Assembly: GCA_947303715.1 (NCBI GenBank)
Contig: CAMYYY010000016.1
Location: 1 to 51,510 of the forward strand
Length of the DNA stretch: 51,510 nt
Source of the DNA: an uncultured Bacteroidales bacterium
GTDB lineage: Bacteria; Bacteroidota; Bacteroidia; Bacteroidales; Bacteroidaceae
Reading direction: 5' to 3'
A model generated the notes under the pieces. That model did no database searches, was not told where the DNA came from, and saw only the letters and a program-made list of their open reading frames with translations. The position numbers were made by a program, and so were the translations under genes. Of this stretch, positions 40,501 through 47,219 are shown in pieces. Positions within the stretch are counted from its first letter, which is position 1, and each line of letters begins with the position of its first letter.

Positions 40501-40799
40501 TGCCTAAGGCCACCTATGGCGACCCGCTCGGCAACAACCGCTTCAGCGACCGCTGGATTGAGGATGGCTCCTTCCTCCGCCTGAGGAATCTCACCCTCTC
40601 TTACAACGTGCCTGTTAACCTCACGTGGCTGCAGGGTCTCAAGCTCTGGTGTGCCGCCAACAACGTGTTCACCCTCACCAACTATCTGGGAAGCGACCCC
40701 GAATTCTCTTGCAGCAACAATGTTCTCTTCCAGGGCATCGATACCGGCCTTCTCGGTCAGAGCCGCAGCTTCCACGTTGGTGTAAAGATCAACCTCTAA
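37566..40799 (+). CDS. SusC/RagA family TonB-dependent outer membrane transporter (second)
   Basis: Second SusC of the locus, 1,077 aa. A signal peptide (MKHFRLATAVFCMACIAGTSTLFAQ) begins at the first or a second nearby ATG (37566 or 37578). It has the carboxypeptidase-regulatory-like domain (ITGKVIDAATKEAIPGVRV, GVDGTFSI), plug (GALMMIQGINTLNSSTQPLIVLDG, VTVLKNGTSIYGAKGANGVILIDTR) and a barrel ending in VGVKINL. It differs clearly from the first SusC, so the locus seems to import two ligands or two forms of one. The partner SusD follows immediately. Confidence 0.95.
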   Translation: MNTNMMKHFRLATAVFCMACIAGTSTLFAQDVQESKPQRSAPVVDNIQTIPITGKVIDAATKEAIPGVRVEGFGNSRITAMTGVDGTFSIKVPESVTSLYVSTPGYSSVVIPAKHSQGDIVIKLFSDVFDEFVKNEFDVTAKAVADINTNTALSVEGEIQRQLGGDIRLITRSGTPGMGALMMIQGINTLNSSTQPLIVLDGVVQDLQDGYASVHDGFFNNILAGIDVDDIEKVTVLKNGTSIYGAKGANGVILIDTRRGHSMATRIDAVAYGGYTMEPNLPTMMNAQQYRILANELMGGVETRQNRFPFLWDYPNYYYNMYHNDTKWSDYVYREAWSQNYKVNVQGGDDAAMYNFSLGYSDAESTILCNDFNRLNIRFNTDVVLADNLKTRFDIAYSRINRNLRNDGIQPDFDTAPVSAPGFLSLIKSPFLSPYKYNNDGTLSPMLEGADTYANFDVNTRNNTLGNPISIFEYAEGNNKNVQEYTMFDVTFAPEWKLGKGFVLNGLFNYTLHRTNEKSFRPMTGMPNFYISGLGYSANEVRSFFSKESSVYADAHLDWSKRFGSHFFSAFAGVRYSNFAYDSSYQSCHNTGNDKLPDINASYDYLDQDGEDNVWRNMAWYANADYNFRNKYFLQGSLAAETSSRFGREITNGLRLAGVSWGLFPSLQAGWLMSAEPWFNTNVVNFLKLTAGFDISGNDNISNNAAFAYFSNVKYQNRAMGLTIDNIENQSIQWESTTRYNLGFEAVALGNRLKLAANLYHNVTDNLLTLKDLNYLTGLQKYWCNDGSLENNGFDVNVITKVINTKNWKWEVGASVGHYKNKVTALPDGDFETSIYGASILTAVGSPVGLFYGYKTDGVYASASDVPSQGGTLLSTKNASTGETVYFGAGDMKFVENKVDNIIDENDRFVIGDPNPDVFGNIQSSLTFKHVTLDATFNYVYGNDIYNYQRSILESADRFYNQTVAVTNRWRTEGDVTTMPKATYGDPLGNNRFSDRWIEDGSFLRLRNLTLSYNVPVNLTWLQGLKLWCAANNVFTLTNYLGSDPEFSCSNNVLFQGIDTGLLGQSRSFHVGVKINL

Positions 40800-40830
40800 T
40801 TTAATGAACAACCCTATAAGCAAAACCACC

Positions 40831-42609
40831 ATGAATAAGAAATCAGTTATAGGTCTTCTCTTTGTTGGAGCGCTGACGTTCACGGTCACATCATGCGCAG
40901 ACATGTTCAACATTGACTCCAGCCGTGTCGTCTATGAACACAACCACAAGCTGGACTCCTCGGCCGACTCGGTCTATTCCACCATCGGTATACTCCATGC
41001 CTTCCAAAAGATTGCCGACCGCTACATCATCCTCGGTGAAGTCCGTGGTGACATGGTCGACATCAACAAGAATGCCAAGGCATCCCTCCGTAACCTTTCC
41101 GAGTTCAATTTCGATGATGACAACGAGTACCTTCAGGTGAGCGACTACTACAACGTCATCAACAACTGCAACTACCTCATCACCCACATGGATACCACCA
41201 TCCGCCACAACAACGAAGCTGTTATGACGGACGAGTATGTGGCTGCCCTCAGCATCCGTGCGTGGACCTATATGCAGTTGGCCCTCAATTATGGCAAGGT
41301 TCCCTACTACACCAACCCGATCACAACAGTCGCTGCCTCCGAAGCTGACTATCCCAAGTACGACATTAAGCAATTGGCACTTGTCCTCATTCCTCAGCTG
41401 ATGCCTTATATGGATTATAAGCTCCCCGCTTGGGATGGCATTTCCGCCGGAGGCCAGGACCTGACCAGCACCAACTGCGATCTGCTGTTCCCGCCCATTC
41501 AGCTTCTTTTGGGTGACCTCTACCTTTGGCTGGGCGACTATCAGAATGCGTGGTTAACCTACCGCGACTTCATCACCGACAACCCCAAGTACACCATGCG
41601 TGCAACGACAGGCGGCGAGACGACCAACTTCCCCGGCCTGATGCCGCTCGGCAACGGTCAAGTTAAGACCAACTCCCGCATGACTGGGCGCGAGGCGCAG
41701 AATAGTGGCTATCCCGCCTATAACGATGCAAGAAGCTACCTTAACGGTATTCTGGGCAGTCGAGGCGAGGCTATTACCGTGGTTCCTATGGAGAGCTCGT
41801 CACAGAATGGCTTGGTTTCCGAAGTTCCAGGTCTCTTTACCTCCCGCGAGAACACCCATCCTCTGCGCGGCTCTGACCTCTGGCAGGAACTCAGTAGCGC
41901 ACAGGACTATTTCTTCACCAATTCGTCAGCGAGTGAAGTCAATAAGGAGTACTCTATCCTCGGCAACAAGGGCGACCAGCGCATCAACCTTTTTGTCAGG
42001 GAGCAGAAGAATGAAGAAGACGAATTCGAAACCATGGAGAAGTTCGTACAAGGAAGCACGAACAATGGTACGAGCACGGTCTACTATGCTCGTATGTTGA
42101 CGCTCTACCGCCGCGCTCTCGTCCATCTGCGTGCAGCCGAGGCACTCAACTGCCTTGCTAACCAGCAGCACAATGGTCAGTTGGCTGTTCAAGCCTTCGG
42201 CATTCTTCGTGACGGCTTCGACATCCTCTTCCCCAACGGCAACACCTACAAGGCCGATCTTCAGCCCTACACGCTGGGTGTTCATGCCCGCGGTTGCGGC
42301 GAGGTATATCTCGATACCGCCAGCTATATGGTCAGGCCCGATGCTATTGCCAAGTACTACAATAAGGATGCTGCAAGCGTAAACTTTACCGACACCATCC
42401 ACTATGTGGAAGATCGTATTTGCGACGAACTTGCCCTGGAGACCACGTTCGAAGGCAACCGCTTCACCGACCTTATCCGTTTCGCTGAGCGTCGTGGCGC
42501 CGACTACCTCGCTGGTAAGGTGGCCTGCCGCAAAGGCACCGATAACCGCGACGAGGCACTCTACCAGAAACTGCTTAACAAGTCCAGCTGGTATCTGCCG
42601 CTCAAGTAA
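40831..42609 (+). CDS. SusD/RagB family outer membrane lipoprotein (second)
   Basis: Lid protein of the second SusC, 592 aa from the ATG at 40831, which opens signal peptide MNKKSVIGLLFVGALTFTV and lipobox TSC (Cys22). An ATG at 40804 would add nine residues before it. The SusD features are YYNVINNCNYLITHMD, LSIRAWTYMQLALNYGKVPY and the C-terminal LALETTFEGNRFTDLIRFAERR. It ends 36 nt before the small lipocalin-like lipoprotein. Confidence 0.93.
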   Translation: MNKKSVIGLLFVGALTFTVTSCADMFNIDSSRVVYEHNHKLDSSADSVYSTIGILHAFQKIADRYIILGEVRGDMVDINKNAKASLRNLSEFNFDDDNEYLQVSDYYNVINNCNYLITHMDTTIRHNNEAVMTDEYVAALSIRAWTYMQLALNYGKVPYYTNPITTVAASEADYPKYDIKQLALVLIPQLMPYMDYKLPAWDGISAGGQDLTSTNCDLLFPPIQLLLGDLYLWLGDYQNAWLTYRDFITDNPKYTMRATTGGETTNFPGLMPLGNGQVKTNSRMTGREAQNSGYPAYNDARSYLNGILGSRGEAITVVPMESSSQNGLVSEVPGLFTSRENTHPLRGSDLWQELSSAQDYFFTNSSASEVNKEYSILGNKGDQRINLFVREQKNEEDEFETMEKFVQGSTNNGTSTVYYARMLTLYRRALVHLRAAEALNCLANQQHNGQLAVQAFGILRDGFDILFPNGNTYKADLQPYTLGVHARGCGEVYLDTASYMVRPDAIAKYYNKDAASVNFTDTIHYVEDRICDELALETTFEGNRFTDLIRFAERRGADYLAGKVACRKGTDNRDEALYQKLLNKSSWYLPLK

Positions 42610-42645
42610 TCCATCCATTCATCCATTTGCTAAAACCACATCGTT

Positions 42646-43200
42646 ATGAAAAAGACAATAAGATTTGGATATTTGTTCGCACTTCTGGCTGTATCAGCCT
42701 TGTTCGCTTGCAACCAGAATGAAGACGTGGATAACACCGTTGTCAACGACAGCCCGTTCGTCGGCACTTGGAAGCTGAAGAGTATGGCTACCAGCGAAAA
42801 GCTGGAATTACTTGACTCGCTGGGCAGGGTAATCGAAACCATCGATCCCTGGAGGCAGAATAACGAGACATACTCCGATGCCACTATTGAATTCAAGGAG
42901 GACTATACCGCTCTGAGCATCATCCGCGACGGCGACGCCATCAGCACAGGTGCCTATAAGTGGAAAGACCTTGGCGAAAAGCTGGAGCTGAAGTCTTATG
43001 CCACCTATCAGAAGGTGCAGATTGACACGTTCAGCATCGCCAAGAGCGGCAACGCCGTTACCCTCAAGACCTTACGCAAAGATAAAGGCACACTCTTTAG
43101 AGATGAAATTGTCCAGGTGGATGACACGACGACAACTACGGTATCGCGTAGGTACGACGTTAACCACTTTACCGACGTCACCATCAACATCGACAAATAA
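42646..43200 (+). CDS. small lipocalin-like lipoprotein
   Basis: Last gene of the FAS1/SusCD run, 184 aa. The lipobox is LFAC (Cys22). The mature part starts SPFVGTWKL and alternates short beta strands (YSDATIEFKEDYTALSII, GAYKWKDLGEKLELKSY), the pattern of Bacteroidota lipocalin-like (calycin) domains. It may bind a small hydrophobic ligand or stabilise neighbouring lipoproteins; the role is unknown. The amidase frame opens about 10 nt after its stop, with no terminator between. Confidence 0.7.
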   Translation: MKKTIRFGYLFALLAVSALFACNQNEDVDNTVVNDSPFVGTWKLKSMATSEKLELLDSLGRVIETIDPWRQNNETYSDATIEFKEDYTALSIIRDGDAISTGAYKWKDLGEKLELKSYATYQKVQIDTFSIAKSGNAVTLKTLRKDKGTLFRDEIVQVDDTTTTTVSRRYDVNHFTDVTINIDK

Positions 43201-43210
43201 TCGAGATATC

Positions 43211-44458
43211 TTGAACTTCGACAAGCTCCTCCCCCGCCGTCTTTTCAGTTTGCTGACTGTCTTATTTGTGGCAATCAGCTTGACGGCAGCGGAGGAGTTT
43301 GTTGTTGTCATAGATGCCGGACACGGAGGCAAAGACCCTGGCGCACAAAGCGCTAACCGCAAGGTGAACGAAAAGGACATTGCCCTCAAAGTCGCCCTCC
43401 GTGCAGGCGAGCTTATCCGCAACGCCCATCCGGAAGTAACGGTAAAGTACACCCGTCGCACGGATGTCTTCGTCGAACTGAAGGAACGCGCTCGGATTGC
43501 CAACAAAGCCAAGGCCGACCTTTTCATCTCCGTCCATTGCAACGCTGCCGAAGGCCGCAAAGCCCATGGTGCAGAGGTGTTTGTCCTCGGTTCAGAAGAG
43601 GGGCGCACGCAGGCCAACCTCAACGCAGCCAAACGCGAGAATAGCGTCATCCTTCTGGAGAAGGACTACAAGGAGAGCTATCAAGGATTCGATCCTACGT
43701 CGCCTGAGAGCTACATCATCTTCGAATACTTGCAGAGCGAATACCTGAAAGAGAGCATCGCGTTGGCCCAATGCGTCCAGAAACAACTCTGTACAACGGC
43801 AAAACGCTATGACCGAGGTGTTCATCAGGCAGGATTCCTTGTTCTTCATGCCACGTCCATGCCCAGCATCCTCGTCGAACTTGGTTTCATCAGTAATGCC
43901 GAGGAGGAGAAATTCCTCAACTCTGCCGATGGCAAGGAGAAACTCAGCAAGAGCATCGCCAACGGCTTCGACAGCTACTATAAAAACCTGAAAAAGGATA
44001 CGCAAAGCGCAGAAAAGGACAAGCAATCTGCCCCCAAAACAACAACACAAACAGCCCCTAAAACAGAGCAGGCAAATAAAATCTCAGACCAAGCATCTGC
44101 CAAGCCAGAGCAGGCAAATAAAAATTTAGAGCAGGCAAATAAAAACCAGAACTCGTTAACTGCCGAAGAGGAGAAAAAAACTGCCGAAGCCATCGTCTTC
44201 AAGGTGCAGTTTCTCACCTCCTCCACCAAGCTGCCGGCAAGCAGTCCCAAGCTCAAAGGGCTCACAGAAGTAAGCTTTTACGAAGAAAACGGAACGTACA
44301 AATACACCTGCGGCAATACGACGGACCTCAATAAGGCTCAGGAGCTCCGCAAGAAAGTCGCTGCCACATACAAAGACGCCTTCCTCGTTGCCTTCCAAGG
44401 CGGCAAGCGCATCAACACCACCGATGCCATCAACGAGTACAAAGCCCTTCACCCATGA
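43211..44458 (+). CDS. N-acetylmuramoyl-L-alanine amidase with SPOR-like C-terminus
   Basis: Periplasmic zinc amidase that cleaves the MurNAc-L-Ala bond in peptidoglycan, about 415 aa. No ATG fits: the open frame extends upstream into the lipoprotein gene, but TTG at 43211 opens a good signal peptide (NFDKLLPRRLFSLLTVLFVAI). Amidase_3 motifs are complete: His38 in DAGHGG, Glu54 in NEKD, His109 in SVHCN and catalytic Glu223 in VELGF. A Gln/Lys/Thr-rich linker (about 255-325) contains the 21-bp QANK-type repeat. Residues about 330-415 resemble a SPOR-like domain (FKVQFLTSSTKLP, YKYTCGNTTDLNKAQEL) for binding denuded glycan at division sites. It overlaps the MCE gene by four bases (ATGA), so the two are coupled. 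Confidence 0.9.
   Translation: MNFDKLLPRRLFSLLTVLFVAISLTAAEEFVVVIDAGHGGKDPGAQSANRKVNEKDIALKVALRAGELIRNAHPEVTVKYTRRTDVFVELKERARIANKAKADLFISVHCNAAEGRKAHGAEVFVLGSEEGRTQANLNAAKRENSVILLEKDYKESYQGFDPTSPESYIIFEYLQSEYLKESIALAQCVQKQLCTTAKRYDRGVHQAGFLVLHATSMPSILVELGFISNAEEEKFLNSADGKEKLSKSIANGFDSYYKNLKKDTQSAEKDKQSAPKTTTQTAPKTEQANKISDQASAKPEQANKNLEQANKNQNSLTAEEEKKTAEAIVFKVQFLTSSTKLPASSPKLKGLTEVSFYEENGTYKYTCGNTTDLNKAQELRKKVAATYKDAFLVAFQGGKRINTTDAINEYKALHP
44065..44148 (+). repeat. 21-bp tandem repeat in frame inside amidase linker
   Basis: Four 21-bp units begin at 44065, 44086, 44107 and 44128. Three carry AGAGCAGGCAAATAAAA; the second is diverged. They encode a heptad repeat of the EQANKN type. The core and period equal those of the intergenic repeat at 246-329. 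Confidence 0.85.
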
Positions 44459-45348
44459 AACGAGGGAAAGAGATTCTTCTAGGTGCCATCTTCCTGCTCG
44501 CACTCGCCCTGCTTTTTGGTGGCATTAGCTTCCTGAAAGGCAGAGATCTATTCTCGACCAATCACACCTACTATGTACGCTATAACGATGTAACCGGGCT
44601 ATCCAACTCCAGCCCCATCTACGTCAACGGCGTACGCATCGGCATCGTCAGCGGCATCAGCCACAACTACAGCCATCCCGACGACATCGTCGTGCGCATC
44701 GGCGTCAACAAAAAACTCCACATCCCCCAAGGTAGTCAGGCCCTGCTGATGACTGAGCTGCTCGGTACCGTCAACGTCAAACTGGAACTTGCGCCCGACA
44801 ACGGACGTTATTATGCCCCCGGCGACACCCTTAACGGCGAGATGTACAGCGGCATACGCAGTCAGATTGCCCAACTGATGCCCCAATTGATGCAGCTGCT
44901 TCCCAAGACAGACTCCATTCTGACAAACATCCATCAGCTGACGTCAGATCCCTCCCTCAATCAGACGCTACATAATACCGAAGCGCTGACTGCCGACGCA
45001 AAATCCACGCTGACAGAGTTCTCCACCACCATTCGGCACATCTCCAGCCTCATTGATACCTATCAGGGCGTCGGCAACAAACTGGATACATTCACAGACA
45101 AGCTGAACACACTAAGTGACGAAGAGCGACTGAACGCCCTGCTCACTAACCTCGATGCCACTCTGAAGAACCTGCGCACCCTTTCTGAAGAATTGACTGA
45201 AGGTAACGGAACCGCCCACCAAATTATTGCCGATCCTACCCTCTACAACCACCTCAACTCTGTCTGCACGGAAGCCTCCGAGCTCATCGAAGACATCAAG
45301 AAAAACCCCTCGCGCTACATCCGTCTTTTTGGTCGTTCCAAGGACTAA
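44455..45348 (+). CDS. MCE/MlaD family lipid-transport protein
   Basis: Membrane-anchored periplasmic substrate-binding component of a lipid transport (Mla-type) system, 297 aa. One N-terminal transmembrane helix (EILLGAIFLLALALLFGGI) is followed by the MCE domain (YYVRYNDVTGLSNSSPIYVNGVRIG, IPQGSQALLMTELLGTVNVKL) at residues about 38-115. The rest is helical, with heptad-like Leu/Thr spacing. ATP-binding and permease partners (MlaF/MlaE) are not in this window. The start overlaps the amidase stop, a pair that recurs in Bacteroidota as far as I recall. Confidence 0.9.
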   Translation: MKRGKEILLGAIFLLALALLFGGISFLKGRDLFSTNHTYYVRYNDVTGLSNSSPIYVNGVRIGIVSGISHNYSHPDDIVVRIGVNKKLHIPQGSQALLMTELLGTVNVKLELAPDNGRYYAPGDTLNGEMYSGIRSQIAQLMPQLMQLLPKTDSILTNIHQLTSDPSLNQTLHNTEALTADAKSTLTEFSTTIRHISSLIDTYQGVGNKLDTFTDKLNTLSDEERLNALLTNLDATLKNLRTLSEELTEGNGTAHQIIADPTLYNHLNSVCTEASELIEDIKKNPSRYIRLFGRSKD

Positions 45349-45788
45349 ATCTCCCCTATTCCGAGCCTGCCAACTTGAGCAAATCCGAAGCCGAATAAGA
45401 GACTATATAAAATTTCTCTAAATAAAGAGTCCTCTTTGGGAGGAGAAAACGAAAGGTGCCAAAAACCTACGCAAGACTACGTTTTCAGCCCTTAAAACTA
45501 CCTACGCAAAGCCCCCCCTTTCCCCTACCTAAAGACAACAATCTACTGAAAAGCAAAATCTTTCAGACTTGCAACTTTTTTTTGACAAACGAGAATAAGC
45601 AAAGTAAAAGCGTTTGGGTTATAGGGGGTTAGAGAAGGCGAAAAAAAGGGCATCTCAAAAGGGTTTGGTCAATTCAAAAAAAAGCCCGAACTTTGCAGCG
45701 TAATAGAAAGAGTTGATACGGACGAGGCTGAAAAATGGAGAGCAGCGGTTGACGCTACTCCCAATTTTTTGCCCGCGAAAATTGAAAA
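45349..45788. other. 440-bp intergenic region upstream of dnaA
   Basis: The region is AT-rich with no credible open frame. CCTACGCAA occurs twice (near 45467 and 45499). I see no TTATNCACA DnaA boxes and no obvious AT-rich 13-mer array, so an origin here is not supported by eye. The dnaA promoter occupies the right part. Confidence 0.5.
45664..45695 (+). promoter_or_regulatory. promoter for dnaA
   Basis: TTTG at 45664-45667 is 20 nt from GAACTTTG at 45688-45695. The -7 box has one mismatch (G for T) to TAnnTTTG. The leader would be about 85 nt. Confidence 0.55.
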
Positions 45789-47204
45789 ATGAAACAAGAA
45801 GAACTGGAACAACGGTGGAGCGAATGCTTGTCAATCATTAGTGACAACATCCCCGCCTCGGCCTATAATATCTGGTTTGCAAACATCCGTCCGCAGAAGT
45901 TTGCTGAACAGGTGTTGTGGTTAGCCATCCCTAGCCAGTTCGTCTATGAATACATCGAGGAACATTATATCGACCTCCTCTATGCCACCATCTGCCGTGT
46001 GTTCGGCGAGAACACCGACTTGATGTACCGCGTCCAGATCGACAAGGCTAACGAGCTTTCCGTCGATCAGGAATCGTCCAACCGTCGCGCCAGCATCAGC
46101 CAGCCGCAGACATCCGCTGCCCGCAAGAGCACCAACAAGGCTCCCGGCCCCATCAGCGTGGCCACGCAGGACCTTGACCCGATGCTCCGCCCCAATTACA
46201 GCTTCGATAATTTTATCGAGGGCGAAAGCAACCGATTGCCAAGGGCCGCGGGCAACAGCATTGCCGACAATCCAGGCCGTACCATTTTCAATCCGTTGTT
46301 CGTCTATGGCGCCAGCGGTGTGGGCAAGACCCACCTCATCAATGCCATCGGCTTGCGCGTCAAGGAACTCTATCCTGACAAACGCGTCCTTTATGTTTCG
46401 GCCAACCTCTTCAAGGTGCAGTTCATGGATGCCGTCCGCAAGAACACGCTGACCGACTTCATCAATTTCTACCAATCCATCGATGTCCTCCTTCTGGATG
46501 ACGTGCAGGAATTCGTCGGTCCTGAAAAGACACAGAACACCTTCTTCCATATCTTTAACCACCTGCACCAGAACGGGCGCCAGATTGTCATGTCGTGCGA
46601 CCGTGCTCCCTCATCGTTGCAAGGCATGGAAGACCGCCTTATCACACGCTTCAAATGTGGACTGGTGGCCGAGATTGAGCGTCCCGACTACAATTTACGC
46701 AAGGCAATCCTTACCAGCAAGGTGCGTCGCGACGGCCTCATCATCAGCAACGACGTTCTCGATTATATTGCTGAAAACGTCACGGATAGTGTGCGTGAGC
46801 TGGAGGGCATCCTTAATTCCATTATCGCCCACGCAACCATCCTGAACCGCGAGCCCGATGTCACCCTCGCTGAGCGCATCATCAACAAGGCCATTCGCCG
46901 AGCTCCGCGCGAGGTCACCCTCGACTCCATCCTCAATACCGTCTGCAACACCTGCCATGTCACACAGGAGGAAATCAGTTCCGGCAGTCGCAAGCGCTCC
47001 GTCGTTCAAGCCCGCCAGATAGCCATGTTCCTTGCCCAGAAACACGTCAAGGACATCACGCTCACCCGCATCGGCGAATGCATCGGCGGCCGCGACCACA
47101 CCACCGTTCTCCATTCCTGCAAGCTCGTCATGAACCAGTTGAACTTCGACAAAGAACTGAGCGACAACGTCACTACCATCGAAAAAGCCCTCCTCAAGCG
47201 TTAA
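45789..47204 (+). CDS. dnaA: chromosomal replication initiator protein DnaA
   Basis: Binds the chromosomal origin and opens DNA for replication, 471 aa, cytoplasmic. Domain I (about 1-90) starts LEQRWSECLSIISDNIPASAYNIWF. A variable linker rich in Ser/Gln/Lys follows. The AAA+ domain has Walker A GASGVGKTH (Lys180, Thr181) and Walker B LLLDDVQ (Asp237, Asp238). Domain IV ends with the DnaA-box-binding signature around CIGGRDHTTVLHSC. The length is normal for Bacteroidota. nrdJ starts 15 nt downstream, so the two may share a transcript and link initiation to dNTP supply. Confidence 0.98.
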   Translation: MKQEELEQRWSECLSIISDNIPASAYNIWFANIRPQKFAEQVLWLAIPSQFVYEYIEEHYIDLLYATICRVFGENTDLMYRVQIDKANELSVDQESSNRRASISQPQTSAARKSTNKAPGPISVATQDLDPMLRPNYSFDNFIEGESNRLPRAAGNSIADNPGRTIFNPLFVYGASGVGKTHLINAIGLRVKELYPDKRVLYVSANLFKVQFMDAVRKNTLTDFINFYQSIDVLLLDDVQEFVGPEKTQNTFFHIFNHLHQNGRQIVMSCDRAPSSLQGMEDRLITRFKCGLVAEIERPDYNLRKAILTSKVRRDGLIISNDVLDYIAENVTDSVRELEGILNSIIAHATILNREPDVTLAERIINKAIRRAPREVTLDSILNTVCNTCHVTQEEISSGSRKRSVVQARQIAMFLAQKHVKDITLTRIGECIGGRDHTTVLHSCKLVMNQLNFDKELSDNVTTIEKALLKR

Positions 47205-47219
47205 GGAAATCTAACCAAC

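Noticed and set aside
42998..43210. Upstream extension of the amidase frame to an ATG at 42998
   Set aside because: It overlaps the lipocalin-like gene by about 200 bases and would place Ser/Arg-rich nonsense before the signal peptide.
45349..45788. Replication origin
   Set aside because: Tempting because dnaA follows, but no DnaA boxes or unwinding element could be seen.
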